A stretch of 64,000 bases of DNA from Campylorhamphus procurvoides (taxonomy: Eukaryota > Chordata > Aves > Passeriformes > Dendrocolaptidae), in assembly GCA_013396655.1 (NCBI GenBank), contig WBMV01005981.1, positions 248,001-312,000 on the forward strand, read 5' to 3'. The notes below the pieces were generated by a model. It did not search any database and was not told the origin of the DNA. It was given only the letters and a program-made list of their open reading frames with translations. Shown here in pieces: positions 26,037 through 39,300 of the stretch. The translations under genes were made by a program, and so were the position numbers. Within the stretch, counting starts at the first letter, position 1. Every line of letters begins with the position of its first letter.

Positions 26037-29000
26037 GACTGTTCTCAGTGTGTTGTTATGAGAAGCTGGTGGCTTTTAGACTGGCTGCATTTAGCAGGAT
26101 GCAAGGATAAATGTTTATCTTCCAAAAAAACATCTGCTCTAATTTTGAAGTAGACATCTAGGTTAGACAGCATGAGGTGTGTATTGGTTTTATGGAAGCA
26201 TTTAGGAGACAGCTAAAGACACTGGTCTCATTTTTAGATGGTTAAATTTTGATTTGGCAAATCCATCTTTAGGAGATCTTATACCTGTCATATTACATCA
26301 GTGTATATACTTGTTAACACACCCTTGGAGCATCTCACACAAGGTTTTCAGCTCAGACATGGAGTATTTCAGCTCATACACGTATTTGGAGTGTCCCTCT
26401 CCCCATCTGTCCATAGCCTTAAAAAGTGCAAATTTAACATTGCCATGAACCTGGCATAAAGCAAGTGATGGTTTTAGCAGGTAGCTTACATGGATTCACA
26501 GAACTAGGAGGAACCTTCTCCAAGCTTATCACTGTTTCTCTACTCCTTAAATACTGTGGCCGCCCAGGTGCTGTGGTGCCATCCCTTCCCTTTCCTGCGC
26601 CTTGCAGTGACTGCCCTTCCAGCAGCAGAAGCAGCCAAACCCTGTGGTAGAGCACAGGAGGTGGGCAGGCAGGCAGGGTGTCCACTGCACCTGCAGACCT
26701 CAGCACTGAGAGTTTGGTGAGTGAAATTATATTGTTCCCTAAATACGTGACATAACCATAGCAGCATGAATCCCACTGTAAAAATCTCATCCGGTTGTTA
26801 CAGGTCTTAATGTTGCTACTACTGGATGCCAGTTTACGGTTGCTGTGATAAATGCCTGAGGAAGGATTTGTTGATAGGACAGTGGTGTTCACCCACCAGA
26901 AATGGGAAGGAGACTTTCCAGCTTTTAAACTGTAGCTATTGCTTCACCCTTGTTTACCCTATTCTTTCTTGTCAGTTGAATAGGAATTTAAAAGCAGAAC
27001 TGAATTTTTTTTATATATAAACATTTGCGGTAAGCAATGAGCCACAGCAGTGTCGCAACCAAAACACAGTTACTCAACGGCACCTGTTAGTGCAATTACT
27101 TTGACATAAAACGTGTTCTTTACTGCTGTCTACAGGGAAAACCAGCAGCAGCCTCTTACCCCACAGCTCCAGCTGGCAACAAAATTTGTTACCTTGATCT
27201 TGCATATTATTGCAGATGAAAATAACAGAATTTCAGTGATTAAACTTATTACAAAGTGCATGCTATACCCTACAACCAGATAACCTTGAGAAACAAGACT
27301 AACCCAAGCTGCTTATTTACAGATAAGTACTTTCATGGGACCTGAATACATGCATAAAAGAAAACATACCTGAGGGCATACTTTTCCTTTATTTTTTTTT
27401 TCATGGCTGAATTAGTTTGGGGGAAGGCAGAGTCTTAACAACAGTCATCCATTTCTTCATATGCTCTCACAACCCCCCCAGTGCTAAGTAGGGGAGACTT
27501 CAAAGTAGTCGCTAAAGGCAAAAGGGCATTCATATAGTTAGGCTCTGATTAGAAGTTCTGCCAAGTTTCTGCTAAGATAACTGTCATTGTAGAGTGCACA
27601 GTGCAGATGTGACCCATATATTTAGGGTTAAGGGTTTTTTTTAAGAGGTTTGTGAAAAATAACTGAAGTAAGCAACAGCAACCCAGAAAGGTTCTAATTC
27701 ACTGCAATGGAGCATGTAGACCTGGTGGGAAATGTGTACCAGACCATAAGTTTACAAAAAAGGCAGTTTTGTGTTAGCCAGTGTGGAAGATCTACAAGGA
27801 GTCTGATCCATAAGTCCTGGGGGAACCACATGAAATTGAGACATTTCTTGGGCTATTGGAGCAGATTTTTATATATCTTTGTGCAAGAAGCAATACAAGG
27901 AAATAGCATGGTAGACATGGGTTGTCCATCTTCTATGTAGAAATGTAGCACAAGTATGATAATTTGGCTCTGAAAGTGTCTCCACAGTTATAGCAATGTG
28001 TAGTGCCTTATAGACAGTCTATACAGTCATGTTAAAGCCAACATTACCAGAAAAAAAAGACAGAAAAAAGATGGTATGCAAGTAAATGAAAGGATAAAAA
28101 ATTTCTTCTATCTGTGAAAAGAAAAAGAATGAAAGAGATGCTAAAGCTGTCATGGACGGTCTTCATTATCAAGTTACGACTTCAGAATGATGGACCAAGT
28201 AAATGAGAGTCGATATTCAGAATAAACATGGGTTGATGGTTCTTCTCATAGAACATGCTCAGTGACCACAGGATAAGGTCTTATTGTATGAATTATGCTG
28301 GAGCAAGGTCTGCAGAGAAAGGGCTCATCCCAACATTTAATAGAAATGCTGGCAACTGGTAAAATTTAGGTTTCACCCCACAAAACCAAGGAATACAGCA
28401 TGAAAGCAAGGTCCTGTAACAGATGTAAAGGAGTCTCAACAAGAATGAGCACCTGAGAAACCAGAAAGTGGTCCTACAAATCTAAGTTAAATATCTATTC
28501 AAAGAAGTAAGTAGCAGAATGGGAAAGGCCTCTAAGCTTCCTGTCAATTTTTCTATTTGCATTTATTTACCTTTAAAATAAAAAAAAAATCTAAAAAAAA
28601 AAAGGGCACCTGAGGGGAAAAGATTGTTCTTTCCAACTTGCAAAGCTAACATTGTATAACAACAGAAATGTATAAAAAAGCAAAACCATTGTATGCAGTG
28701 CTAGCAAAAGGGCATTACTCATAGCCTGGTATAAACAACTAACAACTCCCATCTGGCAACAAAAGTCTTTGCAAAGGGAAATATACCAAAACTCCTGCTG
28801 TTGATAACTGAGGCCTGTTATGGGAAATGCCTGCAGGATCCAATTGTGATTGCAGCAGAAGGAAGGGAAATGACATGCTCATGTCCAAAATAGCTTGGAG
28901 TCTGACAGTATTTGAGGTGCTTCAAAATAGCACACATTCAGAAATGAAAAGCGAGTAAAAGTGGACAGTGAGTACAGAGTGTTTCATGCAGCTGACCTCT

Positions 29001-29949
29001 GAAATGGCTTCTTTCCCCTGACTTTTTCATGATGGAGCATCCACATTACCATCAACCCTAACATCCCATTCAGAGGCAGGAAGAGCAGAACCAGGCAGCA
29101 GTGGTTCAAACTGAAAAATATAGGTGAAACACTTTGGAAAAAGAAAATCAGAAACTAAAAATTCTAAGTTTTTCAATAATTCCAGAGAAGAAGGTGCCAT
29201 TCATACAGATCTTAAGCCTCAACCTACCGAAGCCAAAAAGAGCCTTGCTGTGAGATTCAGTGGGCTTTGGCTCATGTCCATCAGCTAAATGCTTTCTCTG
29301 GCAAGCCTACAGAGTGATTCAGCCCCAAACTGCTCAGCACAGCCAATTTCAAAAGTTCTATTCATATTCTAAAAAAGGCAACTGGACGTCATTCCATGGT
29401 CCCAGTTGCACAATTGTCTTCAACAGGTGGCAGAAACAACATCTGTGACCAGCCAGAAAACCAGAGAAAGTCAGGATCCCGTGCTAGAGCAAGATTTTAC
29501 ATCTAACACTCATACCATAGAACCAATTTAATATTTTTCTTTGAGGTTACTCTCTTTAAAGCACTGGTCAAGCTTTTTTCTTTTTTTCCCTGATTTCATT
29601 GCAGAATGAATATATTCATGTCCTCTTACAGGAAATCAAATTATCATGTGGAACTGATACAGCAAACAGTAGCAGGCATGGTCATGCTTGAGGGTCTTTC
29701 CATAATGTTAGGAAGAAAGATATCTAGAAATCAAATTTGCATTTTTTAAATAAAGGTATTAGTATTTTGGATAAAGGAGATTGGCGTACATCTCACAGAG
29801 TAGGAATTCCCAGTGGAAAGAAAGCAGATATTTTTACAGTTTACCCAGGAAAGATGTAAATCTAGGCAGAGAAGTACATTATTGGGTCCCTTCTTTTGTG
29901 AATAGAGGGTTTTTTTAAGATATCATAATTACCAGCCTTTATAAGACTA

Positions 29950-31048
29950 ATATCCTAAACAGAATGTAGCGGTCAATGGCTCAGTGTCCAGATGGAGATC
30001 AGTGACAAGTGCTATCCTTCAGGGCTCTGTCTTGGGACCAGTAGTGTTCACTATCTTCATTACAGACAGTGGGAGCAAGTGTGCACTGAGCAAATCTGCA
30101 GATGACACCAAGCTGTGTGCTGCAGTCAACACACTTGAGGGAAGGAGTGCCATCCAGAGAGACCTGGACAGGCTTGAGAGGTGGGCCTGTGTGAGCCTCA
30201 TGAAATTTAACAAGGCCATGTGCAAGGTGCTGCACCTGGGTCAGGGCAACCCCCAGTATCAATACAGGCTGGGGGGTGAAAGGACTGAGAGCATCCCTGC
30301 AAAGAACTGGTGGATGACTGGCTGGACATGAGCCAGCAATATGTACTTGCAGCCCCGAAAGCGAAATGTGTTCTGGGCTGCATTAAAACTGTGGCCAGCA
30401 AGGCAAAGGAGGTGATTCTACTGCTGTTCTGCACCTGTGAGACACTACTTGGAGTGCTGCATTCAGCTTTGGGGTCTTCAGCACAGGAAAGAAGTGGACT
30501 GTTGGACTGGGGAGAGAAGAGGACCACAAAGCTGATCAGAAGGCTGGAACATCTCTCCTCCGATGAAAGGCTGAGAAAATTGGTGTTCAGCCTGGAGAAG
30601 AGAAGGCTCTAGAAAGACGTAATTGCAGACTTTCAACACTTAGAGCAGGCACCTAAGAAAGATGGCAAGAGACTTTTTAGTAGCGTCTATAGCAACAAGA
30701 CAGGGGGTAATGTTTTTAAACTAACAGAGGGTCACAGAATCACAGAATATGCTGAATTGGAAGGCACCCACAAGGATCATTGAGTCCATCTCCTATCCCT
30801 GCACAGGACCCTTCCCAAGAGGCCAATTCAGACTTGACATAAGGAAGACATTTCTATAAAATGAGGGAAGTAAAACACTAGCACATCTGTCACAGAAAGG
30901 TGATACATACCACATCCATGGAAACATTCAAGGTCAGTTTGGACAGGGCTATAAGCCACCTGATCTAATTTAAGATGCCCCAGCTAATTGCAGGGGAGTT
31001 GGACTAGATGGTCATTAAACATCCTTTCTGACCTGAACTACTCTAGAT
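29950..31048 (+). mobile_element. CR1 LINE fragment interrupted by a nested CR1
   Basis: A plus-strand, 5'-truncated CR1. It shows LQGSVLGPVVF (about 30018-30050), SADDTKLCAAV (about 30093-30125, with Ala-Asp-Asp kept) and AIQRDLDRLERWA (about 30150-30188). Coding similarity breaks off at 30731 and resumes at about 30823 in the segment like TTCAGACTTGACATAAGG, ending in GGACTAGATGGTCATTAAAC. The gap is filled by another CR1 in reverse. Frame breaks make it inactive. The first base is uncertain by a few tens of bases. Confidence 0.9.
30732..30822 (-). mobile_element. Nested CR1 3' tail, minus strand
   Basis: About 91 bp beginning TCACAGAATCACAGAATATG, the complement of a CR1 3' tail, followed by the antisense of the CAATGATCCTTGTGGGT block. 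The same block occurs in the copies at 5040 and 20400, so it belongs to that subfamily. It sits inside the older plus-strand CR1, giving an insertion order. Confidence 0.85.
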
Positions 31049-31518
31049 CCCAAATTACACCAGAATGAAAATTTGGCCAATGCTTTATATCATCAAAAAG
31101 TTCAGAGAGACTTCAACTGGACCAGGAAATTAAGAAAGCATGCACCAGTCTCCCTATGGACAACTTTTATCTTGAACTTAGTGTGGGAAGGTTTTTGCTG
31201 CCTTTTTTTTTCCTTTTTTATTTAAGTCTTGGGCAGGGACATAAGAAGGAAAACTCCATTCTATAGTAATGGGTGCATACAGAAGCTCGTTGAGAAAGAA
31301 GTACATTCCTACTTGCATTTCTCAACTGTAATTTCACTCTTCACACACTTCAAGCAGGAACACATAAAGGATCATATAAGTATTGCCGCTGACACTTTTT
31401 GTCATTTCTTATCAAGAAGAGCATCTTGAAGAAGTTGCCTTATGTTTGATGAAAAAAACCCCAAAATTCATTATGTGATAAACATCCATATTTAAGAGAG
31501 TTCACTACAACCCCTTAC

Positions 31519-31568
31519 AAAGGAAGAGGGAAAAGAAAGGAAAAAAAAAAAAAGAAAAGAAAAAAAAA
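31519..31568. repeat. 50-bp homopurine tract
   Basis: Only A and G over about 50 bases (AAAGGAAGAGGGAAAAG, then long A runs). A cluster of T-rich sequence lies upstream near 31199-31220. Confidence 0.9.
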
Positions 31569-33264
31569 CAGGCATGGAACATGTCACTCAGCTATGTTCC
31601 AAATACTCCCAACTGGAGTTCTGCTTGTAAAATGAAAAGAGTGGGGTAGATCTGCGAATTGCTTCCTTTTCCCTTTCCTCTTCCTTCCTCTGTTTGGAAG
31701 AACAGGCAAAGAGAAAGAATTTGATTGGTGAACTGTCACCTGTATTGATAGTAAGGAGAAATTATAGAACTGAATCAACATACTTTGATCTCTTACTATC
31801 ACTTTTCTTTCCTTTCATCTCACATAAACCATTCAGCTTTCCTGGCTGAAATTTCTCCTGTTCCACTTTAAACACATCCATTTGCAAGCCACTGTGGAGT
31901 GCTGACCTTGTCTTCAAGATCCCCCAAACTGACAAAAGCTACATCAGCCTTGACACGTAAGGACGACCAGGGCAGGTTGTGCAAGTTTGCTTTCCCAGGC
32001 AAATCTAGATGTACAAGAAATTTACAGCTGAGAAGTTTAAACATGTTGTAAGAATATAAATATGCTCTATATATGGAACGTAGCATATATGCTGTAGTTA
32101 TATGTCCTAACAGGAACACTTGCAAAATCTTTGGCAAACAACTAAAGGGTATTAAAAAGCTGCCTTCCTCACCCCACATTGTAATGTTTCAGTATGTTAT
32201 TGTTAAATTAAGAATATTTGAAATAACAACAGTTGAAAGGAAAAGGTGTACTGCAGAACCTCCCTAATAATGAGGTAAAAATGTAGAAAATTAATATCTG
32301 AATAATAAAATGTTTTGGGGGGTTTTAATCAAAGCAGATTTTCTTTTAAAATTTCTCTTTTTTTTCTCCAAAATGAGTGTGTTCTTTGTTTTTTTTCACA
32401 AATGAGACTTTTTTTTTTCCTCTTGAAAACTTAGGTACTGGGACATGGAAATTTGGCTCACTGTAAAACATTTCAGATAACTCAAATAAAATCACGTGTA
32501 TCCATCACAATTCTGATACTCAGGAATATCAGTGGGACATGAAGTTCAGAAAACCTTCCAAGCAAGTCTACACACAATGGCTTGGAAACCTTCCCTGATT
32601 TCTGTTGCAGTTTGCTTTGGCTGATATGCACTTCAGGGGGAAAAAAAAAAAGTACACATCTTGTTTTTGCAAAGATTGACCTACATCCTTAATTTTATTG
32701 TTTGAGTGAGTCAGTAAGATTAAATACATGCACAAATCTTTGAAGAGGCAAGGTCTAAACAATCTTCTGATAAAAACCCAGGGGAATATGTATGATTGTG
32801 GATGGTATCTTTTTCTTTCTAGACACCACAAGGACTAAGTGCAGTTTGTAGCACCTTACAGATTAAATATCAACTACACACTAAGTTCTTTCATTCCTTT
32901 CCTCCTTCTTCTAGCTGACAGCTAATAGTTTTACTTTGTTCTCACTTTGAGAGTGTCTACATTTTACTGGTAATGAGTTCTTAAAAGACTGATGCTTGGA
33001 GTCTCTTGCAGAATAGAACATCTTCCAAGCAATCCCATTTCTTCTGTCAGAGAGTCAGAGATTTTTAGCAACTCACTTTAAGTGGATTAGAGCAACAGAA
33101 ATACCCTTAAAGGCTTCTCTTAGAGAGGTGAGATCTTCCCTGGAGCACTTACAGCTCAAAGGCAATTACCACATATTTCCAGAAGAAACTCTGACTTGGT
33201 GGCACAAAGTTACACCACCACACTGGTGTGAAAAGGCATTCGTAATGATTAAAACTGTAAAATT

Positions 33265-33345
33265 AAAAAAAAAAAATCCAAAAGACATTCTGTGACATTG
33301 GTTTGGTTTTGTTTGTTGGGTTTTTTTGTTGTTGGGGTTTTTTTA
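33265..33345. repeat. Poly-A then GT-rich tract
   Basis: An A run at about 33265-33276, then from about 33299 T/G-rich sequence (GGTTTGGTTTTGTTTGTTGG and T runs). Confidence 0.75.
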
Positions 33346-36300
33346 CTGGACACTAGAAATTATACTTTTCTGACCTTTTTCTATGGAAATAAACTACCCA
33401 AATGCATTGTTTACAAACAAGATTATGAAATGATTTGTGGACTCCAGCAGATAAGACACGGCAATATAGTCTCTCATATATTTGCTGGTGTAAGTATGCT
33501 AAATTTCCATAGAGGTTGCACTTCAAAGTCAGTCCTACAGCAAATATCAAATCTCACTCCTGAGAAAAAGAAAATATACAACAAATGCCATGCACCTCTG
33601 ACAGAGTCTGGCTGGGGGACAAAACTCAAAATGAACGTATTGAATAGGGCCTCATACATTAAAGCAAATCTCTGTGCATCTTAGGAAACTAGCTATATTT
33701 AAGGTATTCATTTTAAAACAATACAAAATGCTAAAGTAGAATTAGCAGCAAGCACACAAAGGATCAAAAAAACAGCTATGCTTATAATCCAGTTATTAAT
33801 ATAACAGCTTCAGTGGTTCAAAGAAACCTGCAGAAGAATGAAATGGAGCTTGGAATGAGCTAAGGCTTCAGTTCAGACCTCAGGAGACCGTCACCATGTC
33901 AGCCTAAAAAGAGAATAGGACTCATTCTGTGCACCATTAATCATGCAGATGTCAAAAGAATCACTTAAAACATTATAAAAGTTAAAGATGGTTGAGAGGA
34001 CTAATAACAGTGAAAATTGAAATGGGAAAAAAAAATCACAAAACAGGAGCACTGAAAATGAATCCAGAAAGCCATTCAGTCAGAAGATTAAAAAGCATGG
34101 ATCAAAAGAATGATGAATGCTAATATGCCACTGAAAAATGTGAGGCAAATACTTTTCCACATAACTGGACAGAAAAGAGGTTAAAAGAGCTAGTATAAAA
34201 CTGAGGGAATACCATAAGTCCTCACTGTAAAAAAAAAAAGGTAGCAAGGTAAATCCACTGCTGGTAGGTGAAATGTGAAGAAACAAGAGAAATTGTAACC
34301 TGGATTAGTTTATCAGAGGTGGGATCACTCAGGAGATGAACACATCTCAATCACCACACACATACACTGTCTGTTATACAACATGTCATAATTAGAAGAA
34401 CAAAATTCAGTAACCAGGGTCCCACTAGGAAATATATAACCATTCAAAATGGTATACAAAGAAATAACAATGGTCAACAAGAAGGCCAGTTTATCTATCT
34501 GTTTTATCAGACTCAGCACACAATATGTAGACACACAAACTTGGGCATGGACAAAGACACTATGGATGAGCATATCATATATTATCATTCTTTGCCAAAA
34601 AAAATAAATTTTAAAAATAACCCAGTAATTCTGCATCAGTTAATTTGGGATCCCAAATTTTAGGCACATAAGCATTTATGTCAGCAGTGTTCTGCACGTA
34701 ACTCTCTTTCCACTGAAGCTCCAGTTCCAAACATTCTGTCCAACTCCCAAAAAACTAAAGTTGAATTTCATGCTCTAACTCTTGCAAAAATAAAGTTAGA
34801 CAAATTATTGGGCTAGTTTCATATGTCCTAATACTTAAGTTTATTCTATCCTAAACACACAAACACACAAAAGAGCTGTGTGTAGTAACAGTCAAAGAAT
34901 TATTTTTTTTCTGAACTGTGGAGGCAAAAGCTCTATTGTAATTCACTTGAGGTTTTGGGAGAGCAGTTCATGGGTGGTTAATATTTTGCCTGACTCACTG
35001 CAAAGAACTAATAAAAGTAAAAGCTGTGCAGCTGCCCATTCTAATCTGAGAACAAATCGCAAAGGCAGGCACAAACAAAAGGCAGGTGAGTTCTCAACTG
35101 AAGGATTAGGAGGAGGATAAACAGAGGGGCAAAATAGGTAAAGCAATCCACCAACCTCTTTGACAAAATTTAATCAGAAAAGTGGTTGAGAAAGGGGCTG
35201 AAAATCTACTGAAAATGACGTTTCAAAGAACAAACACCAATAAAAGTACAAAATAAATAATAGCCTCAAGGCCAAAGTCTAGAGATTAGCAAAGAAATCA
35301 AGACGGGCCAGAAACAAACAATCATAAGTCTGAGAAGCAGTCTGTCAAGCAAAGACCTCTCAAAACCAGATTTAGGGTAAGCTCTGTGGAGGGTACGGTC
35401 GAAGGCTGACTGATGGAGCCAATATTTCCACCCAGGCTGGGATTTCTTAGTGAATGCCAATCTAATGAAACAAAAAGACTTTTCCTAAAAAGCAAGTACA
35501 CATTGCCAGGATAAGGGATCATAAGGAACAGATCAGAAGTTTGCTGCCATAATCTTAGTATTAAATAGAGCTATTCCCTCTTGGCACTGAAAATTTTGGT
35601 GACATTGACTTATGCTTACTCTTAGGAAATATACTGGAGCTGTACTGCAGGATACAGTCATCAATACACCTTTGGCATACAGCCAATGAAAATACACACT
35701 GAGATTCAGTAGCCTTGCCCTGACTATGGATCTGGGTACTTATTTGAGACAAAGTATGCAAAATGCCCCCTTTTTAATCTTTTGCATCCTTCTAAACTGA
35801 TGAGATTTCGAGGCTACTGCAGATCTCAGACAATTGCAGATTTATATTCTGAGGGTTAAAGTGCCACAATGTTATCATTTGGTCATACGTGACCCTGCCC
35901 TTGCCTGCAAGATCATAACACTCAGGACTGTAATATTCCAAAATTAGCCAGCCCTTGAACCTAGACTGTAGGCAAGTTGACTTTTATAATTGTGCATGAA
36001 TGTTCCAAAATTTAACTATAAAAAAATAACAATTTTCTCTGACCAGTAATAAAGGACCTTTTTGCCAAAATATTTATTCTGGTAAATTTGATTTTCCCCC
36101 CTTACACTTTTTACAATGAGACCCCATTGCAAATCTCCCATTGCACCCTCACTGCTGAGGCAGGCTATTGCTGCATTTGGCAGGGACAAGGCCCAAACCT
36201 GCAAAGTCAGTGCATATTCTGAACTTTCTGGTGACAAATCATGGCACTGAGGTTCACAGAACTAATGATGTGTATGAACATAACTGCACATCTAAACAAG

Positions 36301-39300
36301 TATTTGCAGGGTCAGACCCCCTTATAATATTATTAATACAGGATCATTTAATGGAGAGACCAGAAACTTTTTTTTGTGTTGAAGGAATAAACCCCCTACT
36401 GTTTCAAATCTCCTGAACAAATAGGGGTTTCATATTTGTCTGTCTGCTGTCTATTTTGGATCTTTGTCATTTAGCCCGCCACACATTTAGGCCTGGAGCA
36501 GCTGAGAGAAAAGCCTGGATGTGTTTATTTTTTTATTGCCCATGGAACTAAGCCATGAAATAGTCCTGCCTGAAAGGAAATTAACTCTGATTGCATGGTA
36601 TCGTAGTTAAAAAAAAGTTCATTTCAAAGTTTACCCAAGAGCAGTGTCTCTTCAAGTAGCATGACCCCATGGCTTCATTTAACATTTCTGCAAAGTTAAC
36701 GTGTTAAGACAGTAAAAACTCTCCCTTGGGCACATCACTTCTATTCAGCAAGCCAAATAACACCCCACCTACAGCAGCCTGTCCAGAAGCCCAAATGCTG
36801 CACAGCAACAAGCCTCTGTTTCTTCCCGTCTCCTTGTCTCCTTGAGACTGACATTGCCTGGGTGCTGAATAGCCTGGTGGAAAGAGTTCAATGCAGGGTT
36901 TGCACTTTCCCAGCCATTAACCAGCTGCCACCGCATTTCATTATCTTAGGGGGTGCTTTTATACTTCAAAGGCACTTCCAAACAGTGTGATGAAGTGGAA
37001 GTAACTGAGCTCAGTCCACGTTGCAAGTTGCAGTATTATTTATTCTCGTTATTTTTGCACCCGTCTCATGCCATCTGGCCCGCTGACTGTAAAGGCTGGT
37101 GGTGGAAAAAAGACTCAACACACCCCTCTCAATTTCTTGGAGTGAATCCTGCTGAACAACTAGGCCTGGGAGCAACTGCCTATTGTTATCGGGGCTCTTT
37201 ATTGTTTTGCACAAGGAGCCCTCTAAAAAGCAAGAGGGGAAAAACAAAGGTAGCAGACAGGATCTCATGTGAAAAGAAAGTAAGCAGAGCATGAAAAGCG
37301 TTGCTGAGATGGCTTTTACTTTGCTTTCTTTCTGACATAGCCAAGGAATAAAGAGTTGAAAAATATTTTCTTTCAGTCTTCTAAAGAAGCTGCCTGTGAA
37401 CAAGCCAAGGTAGTGGGTTTTGCATAAGATAGTCTAAAATCACCATTCAGCTGTTATAACTTACTTCAGCTTTTGTCTTATTATGGCTTTCTTTTAATGA
37501 CAAAAGCCCATATGGCTGGTGATTTATTGTACTTCTCCAGAGTTCGAAACCAGCTTTCCATTACTGGAAATCTCTAATTGATATATTCATAAAATCTTGA
37601 GAATTACATTAGAAGGTGAAAAAAGGTGAAATCTCTCTATGTGTCACAGACTGCTAGTGAGCAGCTTAAACAAGAGTTGTCAGTGGATGTATGATTAAGT
37701 TGCACTCTTACATAGTGGCTTGGTTTTAGAGACCAGGGAATAAACAACAACAGATTTCTACTTTGTCTACCTGTCTGCCACTGAAACACCCTGTTGCCAT
37801 ATGCTCAACAAGAAATGCTCAAACTTTCATACTGACATTTATGACATAGATATTTTGATTCTAATGATTCATTTTACTTTTCTTTAACCATTAACTTAAG
37901 ACTTTAGAAATACAATAACTTGACTGTGAATGAATGAGGACAACTAACTGTGCAATGTCAAAGTAGCATGACTTGAGAAACATCCCAGACATGCACTTGG
38001 TTCTCTTCTTTACAAAATCACAACATTGTTTTGTGTCTCTAATTGCTTACCATGAAAAAAGTATTTGCTATGGTGAATCCTTGTATATAAGGCTCTAATT
38101 CTGTAAACCAAGTCACACAAGTAAAGCTTTTGCTCATACAGACTCCAAAGGTGACTATGCATGAAAAAGATTTTGCAGCATCAGGGCCACAAATTTGGAT
38201 ACCCTTTAGTAGGCTTGATTAACTTAATTTGAGATTGGCATGAATAGGGGCTGAGTACAAGACACTTAATTTTGTCATGAAATCTCTTTCTGTTCTGCAC
38301 TGACTGCAGATAACCTGTAGCTGTGAAATATCTCCCTGTAAGCTAGCAATTAGATTACTATCTGAGACTGACTTGGAAATAGTAGTCAGAGAAGTCAATC
38401 AGCTGGCGGCCAACATCAAAAACAAAAATCACTGACCTTGACTGTTCCTAATACAAAAGCTCTTTTCCTGCTGTTTTTGAATGAATGAACGAACGAGAGC
38501 CAGCAAATGATATAGCAGACACTTTCTTCTGAAAAGATAAAGTAAATTTGTTTTAGTTCTGTATACAATCTGCTGCCCAAGCACAAAGACAGGAAGTAAT
38601 ATTGAGAAATTCTTAAAAGGATGATTTATGCTGGATAAAGTCTCTTCCTTCTCCTTTATATCACTTAGAGCAAATAGTGAGCCAAGAATTTCCTGAACTT
38701 TGGAAGTGTATTCACCCTTTCTTGCTGCCGCATTGTGAAGAGTGTTTATTCCTAGCAGTAGGCTTTGAATTTCACTTAAAATAAACTACATCTTATAAAA
38801 TCTGCTCTGTCTCTACTCTGCCATCCTGGCTTTCCTTGTAATGGGATTGAACAGGTGCTGCAACACAGCTTTATTTTCTGGCTGCATACAGATAATATTC
38901 CTCATTTAAGAACATGGCAGGCATTCCTTCTTGGGTAACCAACCCCAGGCCATGCAAATGGAGAGAACAGTCACAAATAAATAAGTTCTTTGCTCAGTTT
39001 TTAAAATAGGAGCAAGCCAGATGTATCTAGTAAGTCTCCACCAGACAGCTTTGTGAAGTGTCTTAAATGAGCTGTCTACAGGAGGTATAAGGCTCATGAG
39101 ACAGATATTTTTATGTGGATTAACTATGGGAATTGCTCAAAAGCAATATGGCCAGTGCAAGTAGGTTTCCCATCTGTTTCAGGCAATAGGATGGCACCTC
39201 TTTTGTCATTTCAATGAACATTTATTCCCCATTCAGGACCAAATGTGTAAAACAGGCTCCCTTGATAGCCTGGACAGGCAGCATTTTACCCCAGTGGACC

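Larger units (their letters stand above)
22958..29949. other. Intergenic, no gene recognised
   Basis: Contains the tandem duplication and (CAA)n tract listed separately, plus A-runs near 28580-28605. A 152-codon minus frame (26434-26892) has no recognisable domain and lies in a slightly GC-richer patch. Confidence 0.6.

Noticed and set aside
26434..26892. 152-codon minus frame
   Set aside because: No domain, promoter or splice context; likely chance in a GC-richer patch.
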